Shown here in pieces: positions 37,788 through 46,760 of a stretch of DNA of 64,000 nt. The position numbers were made by a program, and so were the translations under genes. The notes under the pieces were generated by a model, which ran no database searches, was not told the DNA's origin, and saw only the letters and a list, made by a program, of their open reading frames with translations. Origin of the DNA: Kluyvera ascorbata ATCC 33433 (lineage in GTDB: Bacteria > Pseudomonadota > Gammaproteobacteria > Enterobacterales > Enterobacteriaceae); NCBI RefSeq assembly GCF_000735365.1, contig NZ_JMPL01000002.1:1-64000 (forward strand). Reading direction: 5' to 3'. Each line of letters opens with the position of its first letter. Within the stretch, counting starts at the first letter, position 1.

Positions 37788-38924
37788 ATGGTTTTGCACT
37801 CCACGCGCTGGCTGGCGCTCAGTTACTTCACCTACTTTTTTAGCTACGGTATTTTTCTTCCTTTCTGGAGCGTCTGGCTCAAAGGCGCAGGGCTATCGCC
37901 CGAAACCATCGGTCTGCTGCTTGGCGCGGGGCTGGTTGCCCGTTTTCTGGGAAGCCTGCTGATTGCGCCGCGCGTGAGCGATCCTTCGCGCTTAATCAGC
38001 GTACTGCGCATTCTGGCGCTGATGACGCTGCTGTTCGCCGCCGCGTTCTGGGCGGGAACGCAGGTCGCCTGGCTGATGGTGGTGATGATCGGCTTCAACC
38101 TGTTCTTCTCGCCGCTGGTGCCATTGACCGATGCGCTGGCGAATACCTGGCAAAAACAGATAACCATGGACTATGGCCGGGTGCGACTGTGGGGCTCGAT
38201 TGCCTTTGTGATTGGCTCTGCGCTCACCGGTAAGCTGGTCAGCCTGTTCGATTATCACGTGATTTTGTTGATGCTGAGCCTTGGCGTCGCGTCGATGCTG
38301 TTGGGGATGCTGCTGAAGCCTTCGGTGATGCCGCTCGGCGAAACTCGCCATCAGGAGAGCGTTGGTTGGCCAGCCTGGCGCTCCTTAATCACGCAAAACT
38401 GGCGCTTTCTCGCCTGCGTCAGTCTGCTTCAGGGGGCTCACGCGGCCTATTACGGTTTCAGCGCCATCTTCTGGGAAGGGGCAGGATATTCGGCATCGGC
38501 CATCGGCTATCTGTGGTCGTTGGGCGTGGTCGCCGAAGTGGTCACTTTTGCGCTGAGCAAAAAAGTTTTCCGCCGCTTTAGCGCGCGGGATCTGCTGCTG
38601 CTGTCGGCGGTTTGCGGCGTTATCCGCTGGGGGCTGATGGGCTGGACCACGAGCCTGCCGTGGCTGATTCTGATTCAGATCCTGCATTGTGGCACCTTCA
38701 CCGTCTGTCATCTGGCGGCGATGCGCTATATTGCCGCCCGCCAGGGAAGCGAAGTCATTCGCCTGCAGGCGGTCTACTCGGCGGTGGCGATGGGCGGCAG
38801 TATTGCGGTGATGACCATGTTCTCCGGTTTCCTTTATCAGCATCTCCATCAGGGGCTGTTCTGGGTGATGGCGCTGGTGGCACTACCGGCACTGGTGCTG
38901 CGACCAAAAACCGTCGCCCGCTAG
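37788..38924 (+). CDS. hcaT: Putative 3-phenylpropionate transporter HcaT (MFS)
   Basis: 378 residues with about 12 membrane segments. The major facilitator features LLGAGLVARFLGSLLIAPRVSD (split over about 48-69) and DYGRVRLWGSIAFVIG match the HcaT/nucleoside-H+ symporter-like group. The role as aromatic acid importer is inferred from linkage. GGGAGGA lies just before the ATG at 37788. Its stop overlaps the convergent csiE stop by 4 bp. Confidence 0.93.
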   Translation: MVLHSTRWLALSYFTYFFSYGIFLPFWSVWLKGAGLSPETIGLLLGAGLVARFLGSLLIAPRVSDPSRLISVLRILALMTLLFAAAFWAGTQVAWLMVVMIGFNLFFSPLVPLTDALANTWQKQITMDYGRVRLWGSIAFVIGSALTGKLVSLFDYHVILLMLSLGVASMLLGMLLKPSVMPLGETRHQESVGWPAWRSLITQNWRFLACVSLLQGAHAAYYGFSAIFWEGAGYSASAIGYLWSLGVVAEVVTFALSKKVFRRFSARDLLLLSAVCGVIRWGLMGWTTSLPWLILIQILHCGTFTVCHLAAMRYIAARQGSEVIRLQAVYSAVAMGGSIAVMTMFSGFLYQHLHQGLFWVMALVALPALVLRPKTVAR

Positions 38925-40198
38925 GTCTCCAGAATCTTGCAGATATGCTGCTGCTGGTGCTCGCTGAGCGGTTGCTCGGCGTGGATCAGCGGCGGCGAAA
39001 ACAAGGGCAGGGCAATCGCGTAAGGCGAGATAACCAGCGTGCTGTTTTTCGGCGCGCCTTCTTTCTGGAACGTATTAACCGCCAGGTATTTCACGGTCAG
39101 CGGCAGCAGCGTCAGTTCGCGAAGCTGCTGTTCTATTTCTTGCTCAAGCACCGGGTTATTTCCGGTCAGCAGTACCACCTGTTTTTCCTGTAGATCGCTT
39201 TCCTGCATCAGTCCTGCTCCAAAAATTACCGCAATCAGCGCCGCTTCATCGTCGCTAAAATTCAGGCTATAGCGGGTTTCAAAATCACTTAGCGCAGCGC
39301 GGGTGGTACGAATTAAGCGCGGGTAGAGGCGGTGGATCTCTTCGGGGAGATGATGATCGATACCGATCTCAAACACGCAGCGGTTCAGCGCCTGCGACAG
39401 ATGCACGTAGAGTTGATCGTGCAGACCGCGCTCATCGGTGAAATGGCAGTGCGCTTCATGTTGAAAACGATCGACCAGCCTGGCAATTGCCAGATGCAGC
39501 TGTTTATCCTGCTCACGCCCATCAAACAGAGGGTTGGGCACCTTCAGCAGCATAAACAGCAACGCGAGGAAGTGCTGCTCGTTATGATTCGGCGTCTGCA
39601 TAACGCGTCGCTGCCAGTGATGGACAATATCCGCCGCCATCTGGTATTCAACGGTCGACTGTGTCCAGGCGCTTTGTAGCGGAGTAAAGCGTGGGCTTTC
39701 TCCCTGATGGTGCTGTAGCAGACAGTATTGCAGATACAGACGCAGGAACTGCCCGTCGCGACATTCGAATTCGCGCTGCAGGTTGCGGGCACAGCGGTTT
39801 ACCAGCGCCTGCAGGTTGGTTTCATCGTACAGCGTACGAGGAATTTTCAGCCGTTTGAGCTGCGTTTTAAGTGCCGGTGTAAAATGTTGGGTAACAAATT
39901 GGGGGCATAAACGCAATGCGCGGCGAAGCCAGTGCAGCAAGCACAGGCGCAGGTCGAGAGTGGTGCCTTCAATCCGATAGCAGCCATCCGCCTGAGTGGC
40001 GATCGCCAGACGATGGTAACGCTCAACCTCCTCTCCGGCTTCAATGACATCTTGCCGGGCGGTGGAAACATCGACATTATTCACCATGCCAATGTATTCC
40101 GCCGTGATGGAATGACCAGGGAGATAGAGCATCAGCAGCGCCTGGCAGCGGCGCTGCGGACTGGAAAGCACAGATGGCGGTTCGAGTACGGTCATCAT
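38921..40198 (-). CDS. csiE: Stationary-phase inducible protein CsiE
   Basis: 425 residues. It has PRD (PTS-regulation) domains like those of BglG-type antiterminators (about 150-340) and a degraded N-terminal region; no DNA- or RNA-binding activity is established. E. coli csiE depends on sigma-S and cAMP-CRP. A CTATTCT on the minus strand (complement of 40231-40237), about 33 bp before the start, looks like a sigma-S -10 element. The sequence has diverged from E. coli more than its neighbours, mainly in the first 60 residues. Confidence 0.9.
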   Translation of the reverse strand: MMTVLEPPSVLSSPQRRCQALLMLYLPGHSITAEYIGMVNNVDVSTARQDVIEAGEEVERYHRLAIATQADGCYRIEGTTLDLRLCLLHWLRRALRLCPQFVTQHFTPALKTQLKRLKIPRTLYDETNLQALVNRCARNLQREFECRDGQFLRLYLQYCLLQHHQGESPRFTPLQSAWTQSTVEYQMAADIVHHWQRRVMQTPNHNEQHFLALLFMLLKVPNPLFDGREQDKQLHLAIARLVDRFQHEAHCHFTDERGLHDQLYVHLSQALNRCVFEIGIDHHLPEEIHRLYPRLIRTTRAALSDFETRYSLNFSDDEAALIAVIFGAGLMQESDLQEKQVVLLTGNNPVLEQEIEQQLRELTLLPLTVKYLAVNTFQKEGAPKNSTLVISPYAIALPLFSPPLIHAEQPLSEHQQQHICKILET

Positions 40199-40251
40199 CT
40201 GTTGGGATCCAGCAGCAGGTTATGAGCTTAAGAATAGACAAAAGATAACGG

Positions 40252-40271
40252 TAGCTAATGAGCTTTAGCTA
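40252..40271. promoter_or_regulatory. Palindrome upstream of the DUF1007-NicO pair, possible operator
   Basis: A perfect inverted repeat TAGCTAA-N6-TTAGCTA, between divergent csiE and the metal-transport pair, 44 bp before the DUF1007 start. Its size and symmetry suit a dimeric repressor. It does not match the Fur, Zur, NikR, PurR or LexA boxes I know. Role inferred. Confidence 0.5.
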
Positions 40272-40314
40272 AGGAATGCAGGTGACGGTCACAGAATTTT
40301 TCACTGAGGAACGG

Positions 40315-40953
40315 ATGAAGAGAGTGAAACAATGCGCGGTTCTGACGTTTCTTACGCTTTTATCGGCAAACGCCGGCGCGCATCCGCATAGTTTTATTAC
40401 CATCACCAACCAACTGGTGGTGGCCGATGGCAAGCTGACCGGCATGAAAATGCGCTGGGTGATGGATGAGCTCACCTCGGCGGATTTGCTCTATGACGCG
40501 GGGAAGGCGAAACCGGGCGATGAGGTCTGGAAAAAACTGGCGGCGGAAGTGATGGCAAACGTGCTGGGACAGCACTATTTTACCGAGTTCTGGCACGACG
40601 GAAAAAAGGTGAAGTTCGAGAATCTGCCAACCGCTTACGGCCTGGCTCGTCAGGGGCATCAGGCGGTGCTGACCTTTACGCTACCGCTGGCAACGCCGCA
40701 GCCGCTGGCGGGACAGACCTATACCTTTTCCACTTTTGACCCAACGTACTATGTCGATATGAGCTATGAAAAGGACGGTGACGTCGCGTTCGGCCCTGAT
40801 TTCAAAGGGGCATGCAAGGTCAGCGTTCATACGCCAAAACCGAACGAAGACATGCTCTCCTACGCGCAGTCGCTCGACAAAGCGGATGCACCGCCGGAGG
40901 ACATGGACCTTGGAAAACAGTTTGCTCAGAAGGTGACTATCGCATGTCAGTAA
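40315..40953 (+). CDS. DUF1007-family periplasmic protein
   Basis: 212 residues. The signal peptide (about 1-22, ending NAGA) leaves a mature N-terminus HPHSFI, and the conserved HPH is a likely metal ligand. Members of this family are nearly always next to NicO-type nickel/cobalt transporters and are thought to be their periplasmic metal-handling partner; the mechanism is unknown. The start at 40315 has GAGGA before it and a clean signal peptide; an ATG at 40276 would spoil the signal peptide. The 3' end overlaps the transporter gene by 10 bp. The pair is absent from this site in E. coli K-12. Confidence 0.85.
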   Translation: MKRVKQCAVLTFLTLLSANAGAHPHSFITITNQLVVADGKLTGMKMRWVMDELTSADLLYDAGKAKPGDEVWKKLAAEVMANVLGQHYFTEFWHDGKKVKFENLPTAYGLARQGHQAVLTFTLPLATPQPLAGQTYTFSTFDPTYYVDMSYEKDGDVAFGPDFKGACKVSVHTPKPNEDMLSYAQSLDKADAPPEDMDLGKQFAQKVTIACQ

Positions 40954-41924
40954 TCTCCTTTAACCGCCGTACGTCGCGCCGCTGGCTTCCACTCTGGCCG
41001 CTGCTGTTGTTCTTCATCGTCGCCGCCTTCGGCCTGCTGTGGCTTTGGCTCGCCTGGCCGCAGGTCATGATAAAAAGCGTTATCTGGCAGCGCGATGTTA
41101 ACCAGCAGATGAGTGGCCTATTAAAAGCGGTGGCGGAGAATCCGACTCAGGCGGGTGGGGCGCTACTGTTGTTTAGCTTTGTCTACGGCGTGCTGCACGC
41201 GCTGGGGCCGGGACACGGAAAGGTGGTAATCACGACGTGGCTGGCAACCCATCCTTCAAAATTAAAATCCAGTATTGGCCTCACGCTCGCCGCTTCTTTA
41301 TTACAGGGGCTGGTGGCAATAGGGCTGGTGGTGGTGGTCCTGACGCTGTTGCAGCTTCCGGCGAGGCAGCTGCATCTCAGCAGCTTTTGGCTAGAGAAGG
41401 GCAGCTATGCGCTCGTGGGCGTACTCGGACTCTTATTGTGCTGGCGGGCGCTAAAAAAGCTGCGCGCACTCCTGCGCAAGCCGAAGTTTACCGCGTTTAC
41501 GCCGCACCACGTTCATGACCAACACTGCGGATGCGGTCATCAACATATGCCAGACCCGAAACAGCTTGAGCGCGATGAAGACTGGCGTGCCAGGCTGGTG
41601 ATCGTGCTGTCGATGGGAATGCGTCCCTGCTCCGGGGCCATTATGGTGCTGCTGTTTAGTAAAGTGATTGGCGTGTTCGGCTGGGGCGTTGCCTCCGCGC
41701 TGGCGATGGCGGCGGGTACATCTATCACCATCTCTTCTCTGGCGCTGCTGGTTCACGCTTTTCGCACCCTTGCGGTGAAACTCAGCGGCAATCGCACGCC
41801 GGTACTCTGGCGGCAGGTAGGCTGGACGACGCTAGCGCTGGCAGGTGGGGTGATTCTGGTGGCTGCGGCTGTGGTCATGTGGGTGAGCGCAGTGCCGGTC
41901 GGTAGAGGGTTAAGGCCGTTCTAA
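40944..41924 (+). CDS. NicO-family nickel/cobalt transporter
   Basis: 326 residues with about seven membrane segments. The family motifs HALGPGHGK (about 90-98) and GMRPCSGA (about 230-237) are present. Between them a cytoplasmic or periplasmic loop is rich in His and Cys (HHVHDQHCGCGHQHMP, about 196-211), fitting Ni/Co/Zn binding. Relatives include the Ni/Co exporter RcnA, so the direction of transport is open. It is co-translated with the DUF1007 gene. No nickel enzyme, nik or rcnR gene lies nearby in the window. Confidence 0.88.
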   Translation: MSVISFNRRTSRRWLPLWPLLLFFIVAAFGLLWLWLAWPQVMIKSVIWQRDVNQQMSGLLKAVAENPTQAGGALLLFSFVYGVLHALGPGHGKVVITTWLATHPSKLKSSIGLTLAASLLQGLVAIGLVVVVLTLLQLPARQLHLSSFWLEKGSYALVGVLGLLLCWRALKKLRALLRKPKFTAFTPHHVHDQHCGCGHQHMPDPKQLERDEDWRARLVIVLSMGMRPCSGAIMVLLFSKVIGVFGWGVASALAMAAGTSITISSLALLVHAFRTLAVKLSGNRTPVLWRQVGWTTLALAGGVILVAAAVVMWVSAVPVGRGLRPF

Positions 41925-41989
41925 AGCTGAAATGCTGGTCAATAAGGTGACCAGCATGCTTTCACGAGGGGATTCGGCCAGCTTTAACG

Positions 41990-42418
41990 TTAGTTCAACG
42001 TATAATTCAGCGTGATTTCAGCCTTCAACACCTGGGAAACCGGGCAGCCCGCTTTGGCTTTCTGGATGATGCCATCAAACTGTCTCGGATCGATACCGGG
42101 CACTCTCACCTTACTTTGCAGGGCGATTTTGGTAATGGCAAATCCGCTATCGGTTTTGTCCAGCGAGACGTCTGCCGTGGTATCAATGGTATCAGCGGTA
42201 TAACCCGCTTCGCCCAGCATCAGTGATAACGCCATCGAAAAACAGGCTGCGTGTGCGGCGCCAATCAGCTCTTCCGGGTTGGTGCCTTTTGCGCCTTCAA
42301 AGCGAGTATTAAAGCCGTAAGGTTGTTGGTTAAGAACGCCGCTTTCGGTAGAAACCGTCCCTTTTCCGCGTTTGATATCGCCTGACCAGTGCGCTGAACC
42401 ATGCTTGTGAATTGTCAT
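41990..42418 (-). CDS. osmC: Organic hydroperoxide reductase OsmC
   Basis: 142 residues. A thiol peroxidase that reduces organic hydroperoxides. The redox pair Cys59 (AHAACFSMAL) and Cys125 (KAGCPVSQ) is present, with the conserved FNTRFEG and GTNPEELIGAAHA. I start at MTIHKHG with AGGAG before it. In E. coli osmC is far away near 33 min and is induced by osmotic stress and RcsB/sigma-S; here it sits next to suhB. Whether a second copy exists elsewhere cannot be told. Confidence 0.94.
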   Translation of the reverse strand: MTIHKHGSAHWSGDIKRGKGTVSTESGVLNQQPYGFNTRFEGAKGTNPEELIGAAHAACFSMALSLMLGEAGYTADTIDTTADVSLDKTDSGFAITKIALQSKVRVPGIDPRQFDGIIQKAKAGCPVSQVLKAEITLNYTLN

Positions 42419-42510
42419 TCTCATTCTCCTTTTGGCTAACAAAAGGTTAAGTATAGACGACGGATTTGGCAGTAACGGGAAGCGCGATAATTCTGGGGCA
42501 GGGGAGGGGT

Positions 42511-42540
42511 AAAAAAAAGAAGCCCACAACGGGGCTTCTT
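42511..42540 (-). terminator. Terminator of suhB
   Basis: A 9-bp stem (42517-42525 with 42532-42540) followed on the minus strand by eight T, ending suhB before osmC. Confidence 0.92.
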
Positions 42541-42562
42541 CTTAATGACGCAATGTCCGGAC

Positions 42563-43366
42563 TTAGCGCTTCAGCGCTTCGCTCAGCTCGTCACGCATGT
42601 TCGCCAGCATGGCTTTCACGATGCGTGGGTTACCAGCAACGATGTTGCCGGTCATCATGTAGTTGTGGCCACCGGTGAAGTCACAAACGATGGAACCAGA
42701 CTCACGAGCGATCAGTTCGCCAGCGGCGAAGTCCCATGGCTTCAGGCCGATTTCGAAGAAACCGTCAACACGCGCAGCGGCAACGTAGGCCAGATCCAGC
42801 GCAGCGGAACCGGAGCGACGGAAGTCCGCGCATTCGGTAAACATTTTGCCGAGGATGTTCATGTAGGCAGGGGCGTGCTGTTTCACTTTGAACGGGAAAC
42901 CGGTCGCGATGATGGTGCCATCCAGGTCGCGGGCAGTGCTGCCACGCAGACGGTAACCGTTAAGCTGTGCGCCCTGACCGCGAGTCGCGGTGAACAGTTC
43001 GTTGCGCATTGGATCGTAAACCACAGCCACTTCAGTACGGCCTTTGATGCGTACGGCGATGGAAACGGAGAAGTGTGGAAGACGTTTGATAAAGTTGGTG
43101 GTGCCATCCAGTGGATCGATAACCCATTGAACATCCAGATCTTCGCCAACATGTTCACCGCTTTCTTCGGTGATGATGGTGTGTTGCGGGTAAGATTTGC
43201 GAATGGTGTCGATAATCATCGCTTCAGCGGCTTTATCAACGTTAGTCACGAAATCGTTGCTGCCTTTCTGGCTCGCTTCAACAGCTTCTGGTGTTTCGTA
43301 GTTTTTGGCAATCAGGTTACCCGCCTTGCGCGCTGCGCGCACGGCGATGTTCAGCATCGGATGCAT
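42563..43366 (-). CDS. suhB: Inositol-1-monophosphatase SuhB
   Basis: 267 residues. A Mg-dependent inositol phosphatase that also joins the Nus-based rRNA antitermination complex in E. coli. The metal motifs are EESGEH (about 66-71), WVIDPLDGTTNF (about 81-92) and WDFAAGELIARESG near 213-226. I start at MHPMLNIAVR, the family start; the frame extends 15 codons upstream. It is divergent from trmJ. Confidence 0.97.
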   Translation of the reverse strand: MHPMLNIAVRAARKAGNLIAKNYETPEAVEASQKGSNDFVTNVDKAAEAMIIDTIRKSYPQHTIITEESGEHVGEDLDVQWVIDPLDGTTNFIKRLPHFSVSIAVRIKGRTEVAVVYDPMRNELFTATRGQGAQLNGYRLRGSTARDLDGTIIATGFPFKVKQHAPAYMNILGKMFTECADFRRSGSAALDLAYVAAARVDGFFEIGLKPWDFAAGELIARESGSIVCDFTGGHNYMMTGNIVAGNPRIVKAMLANMRDELSEALKR

Positions 43367-43486
43367 CAGGTTACTCTCACTGGATGTTAAAGAACGGGGA
43401 AAACGGCGCATATCATAGCAGCGAATTCGGATTCTGTCTCAGGTTTATGGTAATATGGTCGAATAATCTTTAGACGAAGAATGACA

Positions 43487-44221
43487 ATGCTGCAAAATAT
43501 CCGAATCGTGCTGGTCGAAACCTCTCACACCGGCAATATGGGCTCCGTCGCCCGCGCTATGAAAACCATGGGGTTAACCAACCTGTGGCTGGTCAACCCG
43601 CTGGTGAAACCGGACTCCCAGGCCATCGCTCTGGCCGCCGGTGCCAGCGATGTCATTGGCAACGCGCAGATCGTCGATACCCTCGATGAAGCGCTGGCCG
43701 GTTGTAGCCTGGTGGTTGGCACCAGCGCGCGTTCCCGTACGCTGCCGTGGCCGATGCTCGACCCGCGCGAGTGCGGTCTGAAAAGCGTCTCAGAAGGTGA
43801 ACATGCGCCGGTCGCGCTGGTGTTCGGTCGTGAGCGCGTTGGCCTGACCAACGATGAACTGCAGAAATGTCATTACCACGTCGCGATTGCCGCTAACCCG
43901 GAATACAGCTCGCTGAACCTGGCGATGGCCGTGCAGGTTATTGCTTATGAAGTGCGCATGGCCTGGCTGGCGACGCAGGAAAGCAATGAACCGAAGGTTG
44001 AGCACGAAGAGACGCCGTACCCGCTGGTGGACGATCTTGAACGTTTCTACGGTCACCTGGAGCAGACGCTGCTCTCTACCGGTTTCATTCGTGAAAACCA
44101 TCCGGGGCAGGTGATGAGCCGTTTACGTCGTCTGTTTACCCGCGCGCGCCCGGAAAGCCAGGAGCTGAACATCCTGCGTGGGATTCTGGCGTCTATCGAG
44201 CAGCAGAATAAAGGCAAGTAA
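43487..44221 (+). CDS. trmJ: tRNA (Cm32/Um32) 2'-O-methyltransferase TrmJ
   Basis: 244 residues, SPOUT (trefoil knot) class. It methylates the 2'-OH of C32/U32 in several tRNAs using SAM. It has [20 protein letters not shown] near the start, [13 protein letters not shown] (about 107-119) and the knot [19 protein letters not shown] start at MLQNIRIV; an ATG two codons upstream (43481) is possible. It lies upstream of the isc operon as in E. coli, separated by an inverted repeat. Confidence 0.96.
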   Translation: MLQNIRIVLVETSHTGNMGSVARAMKTMGLTNLWLVNPLVKPDSQAIALAAGASDVIGNAQIVDTLDEALAGCSLVVGTSARSRTLPWPMLDPRECGLKSVSEGEHAPVALVFGRERVGLTNDELQKCHYHVAIAANPEYSSLNLAMAVQVIAYEVRMAWLATQESNEPKVEHEETPYPLVDDLERFYGHLEQTLLSTGFIRENHPGQVMSRLRRLFTRARPESQELNILRGILASIEQQNKGK

Positions 44222-44232
44222 CCGCGTTAATG

Positions 44233-44303
44233 CCGGATGGCGCTTCGCTTATTGGCCTACAAATCGTGCGGCCCGTAGGCCGGATAAGCGAAGCGCCATC
44301 CGG
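44233..44303. repeat. BIME: two REP units as a long inverted repeat
   Basis: CCGGATGGCGCTTCGCTTAT begins the left arm (44233-44260), which is complementary to 44275-44303 apart from one mismatch and one missing base. The loop is 14 bases. It lies between the trmJ stop and the IscR sites. Confidence 0.88.
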
Positions 44304-44329
44304 TAAATCAATACCGCACGGAACGCCAA

Positions 44330-44379
44330 ATACCTGACTAAATTACTCAAGTAAATAGTTGACTGTTTTAGTCAGGAAT
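44330..44379 (+). promoter_or_regulatory. Two adjoining type 1 IscR sites upstream of iscR
   Basis: 44330-44354 and 44355-44379 both fit the type 1 IscR pattern ATASYYGACTRWWWYAGTCRRSTAT, the second almost exactly (ATAGTTGACT...AGTCAGGAAT) and the first with a change in its right half. [2Fe-2S]-IscR represses its own operon through such sites when Fe-S supply is sufficient. Confidence 0.88.
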
Positions 44380-44459
44380 GTCAGACTTGGCCCTGCTATG
44401 CAATACCCACAATATTATTAAAAACCCCGGGCAGGGGCGAGTTTGAGGTTAAGTAAGAC

Positions 44460-44951
44460 ATGAGACTGACATCTAAAGGGCGTTATGCCGTAACCGCGAT
44501 GCTGGACGTTGCACTCAACTCCGAAGCGGGCCCGGTGCCGTTGGCTGATATTTCTGAACGTCAGGGAATTTCACTCTCCTATCTGGAGCAGCTGTTCTCC
44601 CGTCTGCGTAAAAATGGCTTAGTATCCAGCGTACGCGGACCTGGCGGTGGTTATCTGCTGGGTAAAGAAGCAAACCACATCGCAGTGGGTGAAGTGATTA
44701 GCGCAGTGGACGAGTCCGTTGACGCAACCCGCTGTCAGGGGAAAGGTGGTTGCCAGGGCGGCGATAAATGTTTGACCCACGCACTCTGGCGCGATCTGAG
44801 CGACCGTCTGACTGGCTTCCTGAACAACATCACCCTCGGTGAACTGGTCAATAACCAGGAAGTTCTGGATGTGTCTGGTCGCCAACATTCGCACGACACC
44901 TCCCGCAATACCCGCGTACAAGACGCAATCGACGTTAAGTTACGTGCATAA
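44460..44951 (+). CDS. iscR: Fe-S cluster regulator IscR
   Basis: 163 residues, Rrf2 family. The winged helix occupies about 1-65. The [2Fe-2S] ligands Cys92, Cys98, Cys104 and His107 lie in [20 protein letters not shown]. It represses the isc operon as holo-protein and activates suf as apo-protein. First gene of the iscRSUA-hscBA-fdx-iscX run. Confidence 0.98.
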   Translation: MRLTSKGRYAVTAMLDVALNSEAGPVPLADISERQGISLSYLEQLFSRLRKNGLVSSVRGPGGGYLLGKEANHIAVGEVISAVDESVDATRCQGKGGCQGGDKCLTHALWRDLSDRLTGFLNNITLGELVNNQEVLDVSGRQHSHDTSRNTRVQDAIDVKLRA

Positions 44952-45115
44952 TCCACCTGCTCTGCCGTGTGCCTTATCGGGCGCACGTAGCAGGGCTGGT
45001 TATAGATAAAAATGAGATTTCAGAGTCAGGCCGGGACAGCGTCCCGTCAACACGGTCGTACATCCAGCCGGTTGCCTGACTCCTTGCATTGAGTGATGTA
45101 CGGAGTTAAAGAGCA
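44952..45115 (+). promoter_or_regulatory. Structured iscR-iscS intercistronic region
   Basis: 164 bases without a gene. Two interrupted inverted repeats are visible: one with CCTGCT/AGCAGG arms around 44956-44995, and one with GTCAGGC/GCCTGAC arms at about 45023-45082. In E. coli the sRNA RyhB pairs near the iscS start and the upstream structure protects the iscR part of the mRNA. The same layout is plausible here. Confidence 0.55.
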
Positions 45116-46330
45116 ATGAAATTACCGATTTATCTCGACTACTCCGCAACCACGCCGGTGGACCCGCGTGTTGCCGAGAAAATGATGCAGTTTCTGACCC
45201 TGGACGGGACCTTTGGTAACCCGGCCTCTCGTTCACACCGTTTCGGCTGGCAGGCTGAAGAGGCGGTAGATATCGCCCGTAACCAGATTGCCGACCTCGT
45301 GGGTGCAGACCCGCGTGAAATCGTCTTCACCTCCGGTGCGACTGAATCCGACAACCTGGCGATTAAAGGTGCAGCCAACTTTTATCAGAAAAAAGGCAAG
45401 CACATCATCACCAGCAAAACCGAGCATAAAGCCGTGCTGGACACCTGTCGTCAGCTCGAGCGCGAAGGTTTCGAAATCACCTATCTGGCGCCACAGCGCA
45501 ACGGCATTATCGATCTCAAAGAGCTCGAAGCCGCTATGCGTGACGACACCATCCTCGTCTCCATCATGCACGTGAACAACGAAATCGGCGTGGTGCAGGA
45601 TATCGCGACCATCGGCGAAATGTGCCGTGCGCGCGGCATTATCTATCACGTGGATGCCACTCAGAGCGTGGGCAAACTGCCTATCGACCTGAGCCAGCTG
45701 AAAGTTGACCTGATGTCCTTCTCCGGTCACAAAATCTACGGTCCAAAAGGTATCGGCGCGCTGTACGTTCGTCGTAAACCACGTATCCGTATCGAAGCGC
45801 AGATGCACGGCGGCGGTCACGAGCGCGGCATGCGTTCCGGTACTCTGCCTGTTCACCAGATCGTCGGCATGGGCGAAGCTTACCGTATCGCGAAAGAAGA
45901 GATGGAGACCGAAATGGCCCGTCTGCGCGGTCTGCGTAACCGCCTGTGGAACGGCGTGAAGGATATGGAAGAAGTCTACCTGAACGGCGATCTTGAGCAG
46001 GGCGCTCCAAACATCCTCAACGTGAGCTTTAACTACGTTGAAGGTGAATCCCTGATTATGGCGCTGAAAGACCTGGCGGTTTCCTCCGGTTCTGCCTGTA
46101 CTTCCGCAAGCCTTGAGCCATCCTACGTGCTGCGCGCACTGGGCATGACCGATGAGCTGGCGCATAGCTCCATTCGTTTCTCTTTAGGTCGTTTCACTAC
46201 CGAAGAAGAGATTGACTACACCATCAATCTGGTTCGCAACTCCATTGGCCGTCTGCGCGACCTTTCTCCACTGTGGGAAATGTTCAAGCAGGGCGTGGAT
46301 CTGAACAGCATTGAATGGTCGCATCATTAA
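45116..46330 (+). CDS. iscS: Cysteine desulfurase IscS
   Basis: 404 residues, the E. coli length. A PLP enzyme that takes sulfur from cysteine and passes it as persulfide to IscU, ThiI, TusA and others. It has [19 protein letters not shown] at the start, the PLP lysine in [13 protein letters not shown] (about Lys206) and the persulfide Cys328 in [17 protein letters not shown] lies 11 bases upstream, after the structured leader. Confidence 0.99.
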   Translation: MKLPIYLDYSATTPVDPRVAEKMMQFLTLDGTFGNPASRSHRFGWQAEEAVDIARNQIADLVGADPREIVFTSGATESDNLAIKGAANFYQKKGKHIITSKTEHKAVLDTCRQLEREGFEITYLAPQRNGIIDLKELEAAMRDDTILVSIMHVNNEIGVVQDIATIGEMCRARGIIYHVDATQSVGKLPIDLSQLKVDLMSFSGHKIYGPKGIGALYVRRKPRIRIEAQMHGGGHERGMRSGTLPVHQIVGMGEAYRIAKEEMETEMARLRGLRNRLWNGVKDMEEVYLNGDLEQGAPNILNVSFNYVEGESLIMALKDLAVSSGSACTSASLEPSYVLRALGMTDELAHSSIRFSLGRFTTEEEIDYTINLVRNSIGRLRDLSPLWEMFKQGVDLNSIEWSHH

Positions 46331-46355
46331 TCGGTACCGATAAGGAGAATTCATC

Positions 46356-46742
46356 ATGGCTTACAGCGAAAAAGTAATCGATCACTACGAGAACCCACGT
46401 AACGTAGGTTCTTTCGACAACAGCGACGAGAGCGTCGGCAGCGGCATGGTCGGTGCTCCGGCCTGCGGCGACGTGATGAAGTTGCAGATTAAAGTCAACA
46501 ATGAAGGTATCATTGAAGACGCGCGTTTCAAGACCTACGGCTGCGGTTCCGCCATTGCTTCCAGCTCCCTCGTGACCGAGTGGGTGAAGGGGAAATCCCT
46601 GGACGAAGCACAGGCCATTAAAAATACCGATATCGCAGACGAGCTTGAACTGCCACCAGTGAAAATTCACTGTTCTATCCTGGCAGAAGACGCGATTAAA
46701 GCCGCCATTGCGGATTACAAAAGCAAACGTGAAGCAAAATAA
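46356..46742 (+). CDS. iscU: Fe-S assembly scaffold IscU
   Basis: 128 residues. The scaffold on which the cluster is built with sulfur from IscS. Ligands Cys37 (APACGDV), Cys63 (YGCGSA) and Cys106 (IHCSIL) and the HscA-recognition LPPVK (99-103) are all present. A strong AAGGAG precedes it. Confidence 0.99.
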   Translation: MAYSEKVIDHYENPRNVGSFDNSDESVGSGMVGAPACGDVMKLQIKVNNEGIIEDARFKTYGCGSAIASSSLVTEWVKGKSLDEAQAIKNTDIADELELPPVKIHCSILAEDAIKAAIADYKSKREAK

Positions 46743-46760
46743 TTAAGAGTTGAGGTTTTT

